A stretch of 64,000 nt of DNA from F23-B02 sp946405205 (GTDB lineage: Bacteria; Bacillota; Clostridia; Oscillospirales; Oscillospiraceae), in contig CAMJGL010000007.1 in NCBI GenBank assembly GCA_946405205.1, positions 26,121-90,120 on the forward strand, written 5' to 3'. A model generated the notes under the pieces. The model was not told the origin of the DNA. It did not search any database and saw only the letters and a program-made list of their open reading frames with translations. Each line of letters begins with the position of its first letter. Position 1 is the first letter of the stretch. Shown here in pieces: positions 7,418 to 16,712 of this stretch. The position numbers and the translations under genes were made by a program.

Positions 7418-9583
7418 TTATAAGTCACAAGGCTTATCCAGCACATATTTTCCATAACATAAGCACCAAGAATGAACTGCATACTTTGCACTTTCAAAAC
7501 TGATTCCATACTCATTCTCCAACATAGAAACAAACTTGCTGACAAAGAGACTATCTATGCTTGGTTGGCTTTTAATACTATCCAGAATATTCATTTTGAG
7601 CAAGAGACCCAACAAGTTAACATCCTTCTTTTTGTCGGGGAAGAAATCCCGCAAAATGGAGTGAATCCTTTGATGATCCTCTACCTCCAAGATGTGATGC
7701 TGAATAACATCAACTAATTTCATTCTGAAAGGATCCAATTCCTTGTGTTTATAATGTAATTTCTCTTGCTTGTGCAATTCTGCAACAAATTCCTCTAGAG
7801 TGTTATACAAGGTCAGTTCATCAAAGGAATATCTTGCAGCTTTATTCTTTGGCATCCAAGAGATGATAGTTTCAATACCTTGATGGAGTGAAACATCGAT
7901 TTGCCTTAAGCTTGCTTCTTCTTTGTTTAATCGACCAGAGCCGCTACATTTAAGTAAAATTGCTGTTTTTTGCGGAACGACAATTTGATGAATAGCCGAC
8001 CAAATAGCATATAAAACAGCATAGGTGATTTTGGCATCTACTTCCTTGCCGTACAACGGCGCATAGATAATCTCAAAATCGAACTCTGTTATTTTCTTGT
8101 TTGGAAAGAAAACATCCCAGTTCTTTTTTACGGCTGATTCTATCTTCCGAGAATTGCCCATCCGACTGTGTCTGCAATAACGCTTGTCATATCCTTGCTT
8201 GATTTGTCCGCTTCCGCTTTTGACTTTTGCATAGACACGTACAAAATCTTCGTTAGCAAAGAACGCTACCCCTGGGGTCTCTGGAACCTTAGTAATAATG
8301 TGGTTGTTCTCTCGTTGCAAAACCGACTGCATTTCGGGAGTGACCGTCAAAAACGGATACTTTGCAGATGCTCGGCGAATATATTCTTCTCGGAGATCTT
8401 CACGCAGATCATCCACCCATAAATCAAAAGGATTGATTTTCTGAAACTCCTGTTCAAAGGCAAACTGGATTTTGTTCATCAGTCTTTCTTCATACGGTTT
8501 TTGGCGGTTCTTCAATGTAGTGTTACGCTGCCATTCCGGTAACTGGGACAAATCACGAGTATCCTCATTCCTTATCCACCAATATACTTGCTGAGAGAAG
8601 CCATTGATAACTCGATCAATTCCTTCAAGCGGCTCATCTCGAGAATTAAGCAACAATGTCCTAATTCTCTTGTTGCGAAGCTCTCCTTCAGATACCACGG
8701 GGTTTCTAACTAAGTTGAGGTACTCAAGAAACTCCAGATTTTCTAAAGGCGCAACATTGCTGATACTGTTTCCTCTCAGGTCCAAGTGCTTAAGACAGCT
8801 AAGTTTTCCCAGGGCTGTAATATCAGACAATTTATTGCATCCTAAATATAGTTTTTCCAAACTTGGCTGAGTTTCAATTCCAGATAAATCTTCTACGCAA
8901 GCCGAGATAATCAGCGTTGATAGAGAGTAATTCGATGACAGCCATGATAAGTTCATCAAGTTTCGATCCGCAATATCAATAGAATCCAATCTACGCAGGC
9001 AAGACAACGATGAATAATCCCAAAAGCCACAATGACTTAGCTTCAGTTTCTTTAAAGAAGGCATCCCAGAGAAGTCATACTTGATACGGTCAAGGCAACA
9101 CCTTTCAATCATGGAGAACTCATCATCTTTTGTGCCGAAAAAAGTAAATTCTTCCAGCGCCGGAGCCTTCAACGGAATAGGTTGAGAATCATTTTGCATA
9201 CTGACAGTCAATGATTTAATTCCTGATAAATCCAATGCAGCCAGGGTATTCCATGTGAGTGAATTGTCAGAATAAATGTAAAACGACAACTTATTTACCG
9301 ATGGAAGTATGCGCAACCACAAATTAACGATTTCTGGGCATATTATACCTCGATAGCGAGAACTGAAACTAATGGATTTTAATTCGATAAACCTTGAAAT
9401 AAGGACACTTATGCCGAAATCAAGCGATCCATCGTATTGGTCAAAAGTCAATGATCTAATTTCCACAGGATTCGGCACATCAAAATCTGAACGACATTTA
9501 ACCGTAAGGTGGGCTTTTCGTTCTTTATCAAATTGTTCCATACGAGCTTTGTTTTCAAGCTCTTCTATCAACCATTTCTCCAT
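7418..9583 (-). CDS. Leucine-rich-repeat protein with C-terminal helical adaptor module
   Basis: 721 residues from the chosen ATG (9583; GAGGA 7 bp upstream, whereas an ATG at 9589 would be too close). Residues about 40-330 contain leucine-rich repeats, best seen in the run LSGIKSL, LSCLKHLDLRGNSISNV and LEFLEYLNLVRNPV. A roughly 300-residue middle region, rich in aromatic and basic residues, is not recognised. The last roughly 95 residues (from about 628) carry the helical module shared with four other proteins of this operon (ILRDFFPD, then MLENEYGI and AKYAVHSW). It is the last gene of the operon. LRRs suggest ligand or partner recognition; a sensor or specificity role is inference. Confidence 0.75.
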   Translation of the reverse strand: MEKWLIEELENKARMEQFDKERKAHLTVKCRSDFDVPNPVEIRSLTFDQYDGSLDFGISVLISRFIELKSISFSSRYRGIICPEIVNLWLRILPSVNKLSFYIYSDNSLTWNTLAALDLSGIKSLTVSMQNDSQPIPLKAPALEEFTFFGTKDDEFSMIERCCLDRIKYDFSGMPSLKKLKLSHCGFWDYSSLSCLRRLDSIDIADRNLMNLSWLSSNYSLSTLIISACVEDLSGIETQPSLEKLYLGCNKLSDITALGKLSCLKHLDLRGNSISNVAPLENLEFLEYLNLVRNPVVSEGELRNKRIRTLLLNSRDEPLEGIDRVINGFSQQVYWWIRNEDTRDLSQLPEWQRNTTLKNRQKPYEERLMNKIQFAFEQEFQKINPFDLWVDDLREDLREEYIRRASAKYPFLTVTPEMQSVLQRENNHIITKVPETPGVAFFANEDFVRVYAKVKSGSGQIKQGYDKRYCRHSRMGNSRKIESAVKKNWDVFFPNKKITEFDFEIIYAPLYGKEVDAKITYAVLYAIWSAIHQIVVPQKTAILLKCSGSGRLNKEEASLRQIDVSLHQGIETIISWMPKNKAARYSFDELTLYNTLEEFVAELHKQEKLHYKHKELDPFRMKLVDVIQHHILEVEDHQRIHSILRDFFPDKKKDVNLLGLLLKMNILDSIKSQPSIDSLFVSKFVSMLENEYGISFESAKYAVHSWCLCYGKYVLDKPCDL

Positions 9584-9646
9584 ACCCATTCCTCACATCT
9601 TTGTCGTAAGCAGGTTAGGCGGTGCGACTTGCACACCGCCTAACTC

Positions 9647-9991
9647 TTAAATATTTCCAGTAATATTGATGCTATCAATACCGTCACTCAATTCGCTGGT
9701 AGCACCACACCAATTACAAGTAGCAATGTGAGATTTTCCATCCCAGCAATTCAGCTTTCCACAACTACAATAGAAAAAGCCTTTTGCACCACAATGAGGG
9801 CAACCAGGATATTCTTCTCCCTGGATCAAAGCCCCTGTAATTCTTGTTTTATCATAATCCTCGTTTAGAGCAGTCTTTTCTTGGATTGGAAATGCCCAAG
9901 TGTATTTCAAGTCCCGCCCGGTACGCTCAAAACGAATGCCATACATTTTCTTTGTCTGAGAGCATTTACTCAGAGCAATAACAGCAGTCAT
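9647..9991 (-). CDS. TerY-C-like zinc-binding protein
   Basis: 114 residues. The start at 9991 is fixed by AAGGAGG 7 bp upstream; an upstream TTG in the same frame is not needed. The C-terminal half has paired cysteines (CPHCG, CSCG, NC, CNWCG), enough for two zinc sites, and resembles the metal-binding domain that accompanies TerY proteins. The N-terminal half has the beta-rich pattern KMYGIRFER. Ends 63 bp before the LRR gene and begins 12 bp after the coiled-coil gene, so it is in the same operon. Likely a metal-sensing or structural subunit of the TerY complex; family call moderate. Confidence 0.65.
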   Translation of the reverse strand: MTAVIALSKCSQTKKMYGIRFERTGRDLKYTWAFPIQEKTALNEDYDKTRITGALIQGEEYPGCPHCGAKGFFYCSCGKLNCWDGKSHIATCNWCGATSELSDGIDSINITGNI

Positions 9992-10003
9992 AGCCAAACC
10001 TCC

Positions 10004-10930
10004 TTAAATGAACAAGGAAATGATAGATACAATAACAGCGACAGCAACACCGCCCAGAGCAAGCCCCAGCTTTGTATTGATGGACTTATTCATATCCTGA
10101 CAATACTTATACAACTGATCCATGTTTGTAGCTTCAAGTTTGGCAACAAAAGCATCATATTTTGCTTCGAGCTGCTGACTCAGATCCATAACACGCTTCT
10201 CGGTATCAGACATCTGTGCCAGACGAGCATCCATCATTTTTTCAAGTTCTTTCAAAAATGCGCTGTACTGCTGATCTGAATTATCCTTAATCTGTCCCGG
10301 AACAGCCTGAATGTTTTCAATCACAGCCTGAAGCTGTTTTGCGAAGGCTTCATTTGTTTTTGCCAAATCCGCAGCATACTGCTCTTGGATTTGCTTTAAG
10401 CCAGCAACATTTTCCGCACGATCTTTTTGTAGCTGCGCTTCCAAAATTCCAGGCACTTTAGAAACAGCTTCTGTTGCATTGCCAACTCGGGAAGAGAAGC
10501 CTTCCATCGAAGAAGTCAGCGTTTGAGAATAAGAAGTTTCAAGCTTCGCCAATTCTTCTAAATGACGTTTTTGGGCAGCTTCTGTTTGAGCTTCCAACAC
10601 GCCCGGAACCTTAGTGATTGCGGCTTCTGCGATTGCAACTTTTTCACTATATCTTTCTATGAGATTTGCAACAGCCGTTTGATAGGCCTGATGTTCGTTA
10701 TGAACTTCTTGAACAAAGCTCTCGATCTTCCTCTGGAACAAATCGCTCAACTCTGGCGGCAGCTTTGCCAGCTCATCGTGTAATGCCTTTGTATGAACAT
10801 CAAAAGATTCCGTCTGCGTTTTTGTCAAAGACGCAACAGACATCAAAATCTTCATCAATTCATTCGAGTCTTTTATGTTTTTATGGAACTGATCTATCTC
10901 GCGTTCCAGTTCTTGAATTGTTGTAAGCAT
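10004..10930 (-). CDS. Tail-anchored coiled-coil protein with VPG repeats
   Basis: 308 residues, almost wholly alpha-helical and charged, ending in a single hydrophobic helix (about 288-308, LALGGVAVAVIVSIISLFI) with no cytoplasmic tail. It is therefore tail-anchored in the membrane. Three roughly 55-residue repeats each carry a VPG break (TKVPGVLEAQ, SKVPGILEAQ, QAVPGQIKDN). Start supported by GAGGAG 7 bp upstream. It follows the helicase by 17 bp. The long rod and anchor could tether the cytosolic kinase/helicase assembly to the membrane, or act as an effector. No named family recognised. Confidence 0.7.
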   Translation of the reverse strand: MLTTIQELEREIDQFHKNIKDSNELMKILMSVASLTKTQTESFDVHTKALHDELAKLPPELSDLFQRKIESFVQEVHNEHQAYQTAVANLIERYSEKVAIAEAAITKVPGVLEAQTEAAQKRHLEELAKLETSYSQTLTSSMEGFSSRVGNATEAVSKVPGILEAQLQKDRAENVAGLKQIQEQYAADLAKTNEAFAKQLQAVIENIQAVPGQIKDNSDQQYSAFLKELEKMMDARLAQMSDTEKRVMDLSQQLEAKYDAFVAKLEATNMDQLYKYCQDMNKSINTKLGLALGGVAVAVIVSIISLFI

Positions 10931-10947
10931 TTATGTTCTCCTCTCTG

Positions 10948-13900
10948 TTAGCGAAACTGCATATTCAGCCGATTTGCCAACATTCCATAGTAAACCGTAT
11001 CCTTATCTGCGTTTTTATAAAGAGCATCGCAAATACTGATTTCGTCACCGCCGAATAGAGTTCCAGTTTCACTCAAACAGCGAATAGTCTCAAATCGCCC
11101 TGTGGCATTCAGCTTTGCAAAAACCTTGCTAACTGCATCCATCAGTTCCCGATTTTGCTTAATAGGAGTATTCCTAATGATACGCTCAAATCTGCTCTTA
11201 TCAAAACGCGAATACAGCTTCAGATTGCCAAGGAACAAGAAGCAATCCAAATTATACATGTACCGATTGCTGTTGATTCGCTCTACATTAGTCAATGTGT
11301 TGCGACCGATTCCTTGTGCTACCTTGTCTGCGATTTCCTTGAGCGAAAGTTTAGAATAGTACATTTCATCGCTCTTAATTTCAACGAACGGCAATGTGAA
11401 ATATTCTCTGATGTCCTCAGTTACTCTCTCACTATCGCTCTCTTTGTTCGCTTCTGCAAACTCAAGGAAGTCCAAGAACATTTCCTTATGATGGTAGAGG
11501 AACTTCGCATAATACCAGTCCACATAAATCTTGATTACAGTGGGAATGTCTGTTGCTCGTTGCGTTTTAACGATTTGTTCCCGGTTAGAGCCAAGAGAAT
11601 CATAGTATTCTATTGCGCGTTTTTTTACACGGCCCAAACCACAATCATTGCCCAGCGTCATCATAATTTCGATTTGACCCCTGTTTTCATCCGTGGAATA
11701 AGAATACCAGTCTTTAATGAAACCAATAACATATAGCATGTATATGTATTTTTTAGCCATATCAACAGTTGCGAGCGGATATTTCCGCGTGTTGATATCA
11801 CGACCATTTTGGTTCAAATCGTCATAGATTTCCATGATTTGTTTGAGCAAGTCCTCCTTGGAGTCGATGTTGCTATTGAGCTTGCGATAACAATCGGAAT
11901 AATCGTTACTGATATCATTAAGAATTTGAGCTATATCCGGTATTTCGAGTTCGCGCTTTATCAAAATTGAAGGAACATTCTCGGGAACAGGTTCGAGATA
12001 AAACACATATGAATTTACTGCTTCATTTGCTCGTCCAGCTCGTCCGATTTCCTGAACAAATTCATTTTTTGATACGGGCAGGCCAAAGTGGATGATGTTT
12101 TGAACATTCGGCAAATTGATACCGATGCCAAGCTCTTCACTTGCAACCAGTACCTTGCACTTTTCATCTGCAAACAAATGGTATGCGTATGTGTTTTCCT
12201 TTTGGAAAACATCTGCCTCATAGCCGATTGCTTGGGCAACCTGGAAAGAAACTTCATCGTTCTTGGTAAAAACGAGGGTTCGTTCATTCCTTCGAATTTG
12301 CTCACCTACAACCTCACATACTTTTTCAACCATTTCATCAAAGCTATGAAGCGCTTGGAAATGATAAGAAATGTTGTACTTTTCAAATGCAATAGGTGAG
12401 AATATGTTTTGCTGTGGAATTTTCAGCTGTTGCTGAATATCCTCGACGACCGTATAGTTTGCAGTTGCAGTAAAGCCGAGGAAAGTAACTCGGTCTAAAA
12501 ACTTGTTCAAAAACTTGGAAAGCATCAAATACTCTGGACGGAAATCGTGGCCCCAGTTGGAGAGGCAATGGATTTCATCCAGCACCACATAGGAGATAGA
12601 CGGGCCCGGAGCCACCTTGGTTTCCTGCAATACTCGAGACTGCTCATTCATTATGAGGTTATGTCCGCTATTGATGTACCGGCACTTTACCAACAAGTGT
12701 CTATTTTGGAAAGTGGTAGGGGTAAGGTACATCAAACTGTTTCGCATCTCAAATTTACTGAAATCATTGTCAGTTGTCAGTTTCAGATGAGATGCATTAT
12801 CCATATGATGGAACTTCTTTAGGTTTCTAATCTGATCGTCAATCAGAATCTCTGTCGGCGCAAGAATGAACATTGGCAGAGGCTGCAGCAACGATGCAAA
12901 ATAGAAAATCAAGGACTTGCCGCTACCGGTGGGCATAATACAAATGGAGTGGCCATTCGTTCCCAACATGTTTTTCAAGGCGATAAACTGTCCTTCCTTG
13001 AAAGTGTCGAAGGGAGAGATTTCGCCAAGCAAATACTCAAGATCCGGAAGCAAGTCGGCATCGAGCTGGTAATTGATTTTCTCTCCAAGCCAAAGCTCTC
13101 TGGCATTACAAGGAACTTTGTTTTCTTCGATGTAGACACCATTGATTTTCTTATCAAGAGAGATTTTGAGTGCATTTTTACTTTGAGTCGTTCTTTCGAG
13201 GACGCACTTCTTGCTGACTCTCATAAGCCTCAAAAAACGAGCAGCATAGTCGTTGATGATTGCAATAGCTATGTCCAGTTCTTCGTCTTTGCCAGAGTAA
13301 ATTAGGTCGAGTTTTCGACCAACCACGCCATTCTTTATTAGCTGAAGAATTATCATCATCAACCGGAACACACGCTGATAGTTTATTTGAAATGTGGTAG
13401 ATATGGTGTTCAGATAGTGCGGGTAGTCCTCCGGTGTGATACAGCTATTCCTAATGAGGTAGTTATAAACCAATGCGAAAACCGTTGGGGCTTCGCTACA
13501 ATGTTTTTCGCTAATACCGCAAATGTAAAAGCCGTTGTCTGTATTGCCTACGCCACAAGGAATGTATATTTTGCCCTGGATTTTATCTAAATGGACATTG
13601 GTATAATAGTCAACCTGATCAGACTTATCTGTAAAGTCTATCACCATTGGCTCAGAATGATCGTCATGCGAACCTGGAAGCTCCAAATCTGCCCACGGAT
13701 CATCTTTACTTCCAAATAGTTTTTCTTCCTTCTCTTTGTCCAACTGCGCTTGTGCTACCTGCATCTCTCTGATAACAGCAATATCAATTGCAGCAATCCA
13801 CTGATCCACAGCCCAAGTCGCCTTGTCTTCAAGCATAGAATGCTGCTTAATCAGTTTGTTAATAGCATTGCTACGCTCCAGATTTCCAAGAGGGAAATGC

Positions 13901-14055
13901 GTTTGAATCGATGTAACGATACCAATATCATACGCACTCATAAGGGCGTTGATTTTAGGAATGTCGTTATTAAATGCGTCACCCAAGATTGCCTTTGTAG
14001 ACTGTCGTTCTAAGAGAGTGACAGCATGACCATGTAATATCTGTTTAAGGTTCAT
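10948..14055 (-). CDS. RecQ-like superfamily 2 DNA helicase with N-terminal adaptor module
   Basis: 1035 residues. The first 95 or so are the shared helical module (AYDIGIVTSI, then DKATWAVDQWIAAID). Residues about 100-350 are unassigned. The helicase core has motif I MPTGSGKS (about 375), motif II DEIH (about 493, followed by LSNWGHDFRPEY), motif III FTATAN, and motif VI QEIGRAGR (about 668). DEIH plus 'SxWGHDFRPxY' is diagnostic of RecQ-type helicases. The C-terminal 300 residues lack an obvious RQC zinc site or HRDC. RecQ-like helicases have been noted next to TerY-P triads. Likely acts on nucleic acid under control of the kinase/phosphatase. Ribosome binding site weak (GGTGAGATGAGCAT). 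Confidence 0.9.
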   Translation of the reverse strand: MNLKQILHGHAVTLLERQSTKAILGDAFNNDIPKINALMSAYDIGIVTSIQTHFPLGNLERSNAINKLIKQHSMLEDKATWAVDQWIAAIDIAVIREMQVAQAQLDKEKEEKLFGSKDDPWADLELPGSHDDHSEPMVIDFTDKSDQVDYYTNVHLDKIQGKIYIPCGVGNTDNGFYICGISEKHCSEAPTVFALVYNYLIRNSCITPEDYPHYLNTISTTFQINYQRVFRLMMIILQLIKNGVVGRKLDLIYSGKDEELDIAIAIINDYAARFLRLMRVSKKCVLERTTQSKNALKISLDKKINGVYIEENKVPCNARELWLGEKINYQLDADLLPDLEYLLGEISPFDTFKEGQFIALKNMLGTNGHSICIMPTGSGKSLIFYFASLLQPLPMFILAPTEILIDDQIRNLKKFHHMDNASHLKLTTDNDFSKFEMRNSLMYLTPTTFQNRHLLVKCRYINSGHNLIMNEQSRVLQETKVAPGPSISYVVLDEIHCLSNWGHDFRPEYLMLSKFLNKFLDRVTFLGFTATANYTVVEDIQQQLKIPQQNIFSPIAFEKYNISYHFQALHSFDEMVEKVCEVVGEQIRRNERTLVFTKNDEVSFQVAQAIGYEADVFQKENTYAYHLFADEKCKVLVASEELGIGINLPNVQNIIHFGLPVSKNEFVQEIGRAGRANEAVNSYVFYLEPVPENVPSILIKRELEIPDIAQILNDISNDYSDCYRKLNSNIDSKEDLLKQIMEIYDDLNQNGRDINTRKYPLATVDMAKKYIYMLYVIGFIKDWYSYSTDENRGQIEIMMTLGNDCGLGRVKKRAIEYYDSLGSNREQIVKTQRATDIPTVIKIYVDWYYAKFLYHHKEMFLDFLEFAEANKESDSERVTEDIREYFTLPFVEIKSDEMYYSKLSLKEIADKVAQGIGRNTLTNVERINSNRYMYNLDCFLFLGNLKLYSRFDKSRFERIIRNTPIKQNRELMDAVSKVFAKLNATGRFETIRCLSETGTLFGGDEISICDALYKNADKDTVYYGMLANRLNMQFR

Positions 14056-14109
14056 ATGCTCATCTCACCGCAATATATTCTTTCGGTATCACGCAGCATT
14101 GCTTCCCGG

Positions 14110-14508
14110 TCAAGGAACCATGTGCAAAGATACTCGCCTTGTTTCATCGTCAATATCTCTTATTGAAACTCGTACAGTTTGGACTTTAGAAAACTGAGCA
14201 TTTGGTGGATACCAAGACATGTGGACAAGACCATCAATACCATCACCGAGATCAACAAAAAATCCGAACTGAAGAACAGCCGTAATTGTACCGCTTAAAA
14301 CAACATCTTTAGCGTACGATTTGATTTTTCGCCAGGGATCTAATTCGGGAAACTTTCTTGTCAACTTGACCGCAATCATAGCACAGCGTAAGAATATACA
14401 CCATTTGCCGCTGATCCGGATATAAATCATTTAGGAGGGCGCAGACAGCTTCTCTTTGCTTAGCATACACTCCGGGTATTTCCGTATCACAAATCGAAGA
14501 TTTATCAT
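14110..14508 (-). pseudogene. S1-domain protein with truncated adaptor module, two compensating frameshifts
   Basis: An AGGAGG lies 6 bp before an ATG at 14508, whose frame reads MINLRFVIRKYPECMLSKEK and stops (TAA) at 14431. The -1 frame then reads ALLNDLYPDQRQMVYILTLC, after which the first frame resumes at about 14370 and encodes a complete S1 RNA-binding domain (VLSGTITAVLQFGFFVDLG...) to 14110. Joined, the first two pieces match the shared adaptor module of the vWA-LRR protein. The second half of the module (YGI...W) is missing. Shifts lie near 14437-14442 and 14367-14375. Translation could re-initiate at the ATG abutting the TAA (14430), giving a 106-residue S1 protein. Decay, error or recoding cannot be told apart here. 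Confidence 0.65.
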
Positions 14509-14534
14509 GTCTGCCCTCCTGTATAGGTAAGTAT

Positions 14535-15911
14535 TTACTGGATAACCTCTTGGCTCTCCACATCAGTCTCCTCGACAGGAGATTGATCGACAATTATTTC
14601 CGTAGGTTCCTCACTCACGATGGAGCTAATTGCATCTGTTTCAGCAGGAACAGATGGTTCCGCAAAGCTTGTTGCATCACTTTCTTCTTCAATATCGTTC
14701 CCTCGATCAGAAGACACATCGGCGTTCAAAAGTTCATCGCCAGTATCGAACTGGATATCAGAAGCCTCAGTCGTTACAGCCACTACTTCTGGAATAATAC
14801 TACTTTGATAAGCAGTTACGGCGGTAGAAAGAGCAATTTCGGCAGCTTCAAAACGCTTAATTGCATCTTCTTGAGTGCGCAGAGCAACCTCTATAGCCTT
14901 TTGAGCTTCAGTCGCCTTTTGCACGCAGAGGTCATAGTTCATCTTGGCTTTTTTCATCGCTGACAGTACATACTCCTGCTTTTCAGCAGTAAGTGTAACT
15001 TCACGATCAGCCTGCTCTCTCTGAGCTTTGGCATTAGAATATTCGCACTGTGCTTTTAACACTTCAATAAACGTGGTTGAAAGTGTCGCAGACACAATAC
15101 CGCCAATAGAAACATCATCGCCGCTGCCCTTGCGAGAAAGCCCCGGCAAGAATGCCTGGATCTCAGATTCTCCTATTTCGCGACCATGCTCTGCAAAAAT
15201 AGCAAGGATAGATCGATAGAGAACATACATTTCCTCGGAATTTGCGTAGGAATCGTCTATGCCGTCTGTTCCCATCAGCGTTGCAACAGGACATTCTTTC
15301 ATGAAACAGTAGCGGAATTCTTCTATTGCTTCGGCATCACAGATCGAGGTGGTAATGTTTGCTTGGCAATCTTCGTCCCACGGAATAGGCTCATACATTG
15401 AGCCATCCTGAGAAATACATACACACTTGCCATCTCCGATTTGTAAGCCGAACCAGTAATTCTTTGTCTGGCAGGCAGCAATCAAGGTTGTGCCATACGC
15501 CTTTTCCTGTCTTTGACCAGACATATATCTTTTCTTATACTTATCAGAAACTTTAGACAGTTCTTCCTCCGAAAAAGGATATTTCTCCAAATCGGCATCA
15601 ACCGCCGCATACCAATTAGCCAAGATATTCTTTGCCAGCTGTTCTAAATAGGAATCGCTGTCCTCAGAAATATCAATGGCACTATCTTCTACGGTTTTTA
15701 CGAACTCTCTAATAGCGGTAATCGTAGCTTCAACGGCAAAACTCGAACCTCTATCCGTTCTCGGATAGTTGTCACTTCCGTGTCCGTCAGCAACAACAAC
15801 GACCGCCATTGAATCGTCGGAATAGTGACCAGATGAATCCTGACACATCTTGTCCGATTTGATGTGATTATATCCTTGCTCGGAAAAAGCGAAATCATAC
15901 GTTGTACTCAT
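14535..15911 (-). CDS. PP2C-family Ser/Thr phosphatase of the TerY-P triad
   Basis: 458 residues. PP2C metal-binding residues are present: Asp25 (CQDSS), Asp42 in ADGHG, the GTT and GDG region (YGTTLIAA...LQIGDGK), GTDGIDD and the late GDDVS. It should therefore be catalytically active. Residues about 285-375 form a coiled coil, and the last 85 residues are an acidic, Ser/Glu-rich tail. Start has GGAGG 7 bp upstream. It is followed 27 bp later by the S1 gene and preceded 22 bp earlier by the vWA gene. It presumably reverses phosphorylation by the kinase two genes upstream. The coiled-coil extension is beyond a minimal PP2C domain. Confidence 0.9.
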   Translation of the reverse strand: MSTTYDFAFSEQGYNHIKSDKMCQDSSGHYSDDSMAVVVVADGHGSDNYPRTDRGSSFAVEATITAIREFVKTVEDSAIDISEDSDSYLEQLAKNILANWYAAVDADLEKYPFSEEELSKVSDKYKKRYMSGQRQEKAYGTTLIAACQTKNYWFGLQIGDGKCVCISQDGSMYEPIPWDEDCQANITTSICDAEAIEEFRYCFMKECPVATLMGTDGIDDSYANSEEMYVLYRSILAIFAEHGREIGESEIQAFLPGLSRKGSGDDVSIGGIVSATLSTTFIEVLKAQCEYSNAKAQREQADREVTLTAEKQEYVLSAMKKAKMNYDLCVQKATEAQKAIEVALRTQEDAIKRFEAAEIALSTAVTAYQSSIIPEVVAVTTEASDIQFDTGDELLNADVSSDRGNDIEEESDATSFAEPSVPAETDAISSIVSEEPTEIIVDQSPVEETDVESQEVIQ

Positions 15912-15932
15912 TGCTTTCCTCCGAAATTGGGT

Positions 15933-16694
15933 TTACCAATCGCCCCAACCGCTATCATCAACCTTAATAGGATTACCATTTACACCCGCTTCCTGAGAGA
16001 TTTCATCCTTAACCTCTTTAACGATATTTGCGGAATCTTCTTCGGGAGTAGTTTCAATATCGGAAGTCTGCTTGCTATGGCTCTGGAACTCGGAAGCACG
16101 AACACTAACCTTACGAATAAGGGCTTTCAAAGTGTGCTTATCATTAACAGCGATAACAGATTCAGGCGTTCCAGTAAAAGTAGCCAGAACAGTCTTATCT
16201 GCATCTTCACCGATGGCAATAGCGATTTTGATAGCGTGCTTGAACCAGTTGTTTTTCTTCAACTGTTCCAGACCCTTTTCCCAATTATCAGTAGGACCAC
16301 CGTCGCTGAACAGCAGAATAACAGGAGCGTACGCACCAGTCTGAGATTCCAGGAACTCATTTCTGGACAGTTTCTTATCCAGCTCGACACAGGCAGCACC
16401 AAGGTCAGTCAAACCATTGGCGTGAAGGTCATTCCAGATCACATCGCCGATACCGATAGGACCGGAAGAAGGAGTAATCCAAGAGCAGCCGCTGGAGAAC
16501 TGCATGATAGCTACACGAATTTCAGCATCGTCGTTGGCAGTGGAGATATCGGGCAAGTCCACGGTGATTGCTTCTTCCATAGCAGAGTTTACGGAGCCAA
16601 TCTTGTCGCCAGTCATACTACCGGAAGTATCAACGACATAGAACAGGGTCATGATTTTGCGAGGAGAAGGAGTAACTTGATCTAACAGTGACAT
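15933..16694 (-). CDS. TerY-type vWA domain protein
   Basis: 253 residues, one von Willebrand A domain. The MIDAS is intact: DTSGS (Asp22-Ser26), the Thr in GLTDLGAA, and SDGGPTD. The sequence MTGDKIGSVNSAMEEA is typical of TerY proteins of the tellurium/stress-response class. A low-complexity tail (about 195-253) ends in SGWGDW. It lies between kinase and PP2C genes (18 and 21 bp gaps), completing the TerY-phosphorylation triad. vWA proteins of this class are thought to be metal-dependent assembly or substrate-presenting subunits. A near-duplicate without MIDAS lies two genes upstream. Confidence 0.9.
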   Translation of the reverse strand: MSLLDQVTPSPRKIMTLFYVVDTSGSMTGDKIGSVNSAMEEAITVDLPDISTANDDAEIRVAIMQFSSGCSWITPSSGPIGIGDVIWNDLHANGLTDLGAACVELDKKLSRNEFLESQTGAYAPVILLFSDGGPTDNWEKGLEQLKKNNWFKHAIKIAIAIGEDADKTVLATFTGTPESVIAVNDKHTLKALIRKVSVRASEFQSHSKQTSDIETTPEEDSANIVKEVKDEISQEAGVNGNPIKVDDSGWGDW

Positions 16695-16712
16695 GATTTA
16701 TACCTCTCTTTT

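Noticed and set aside
10948..14055. Helicase as housekeeping RecQ
   Set aside because: It lacks clear RQC/HRDC domains, carries a unique N-terminal module and sits inside the island operon.
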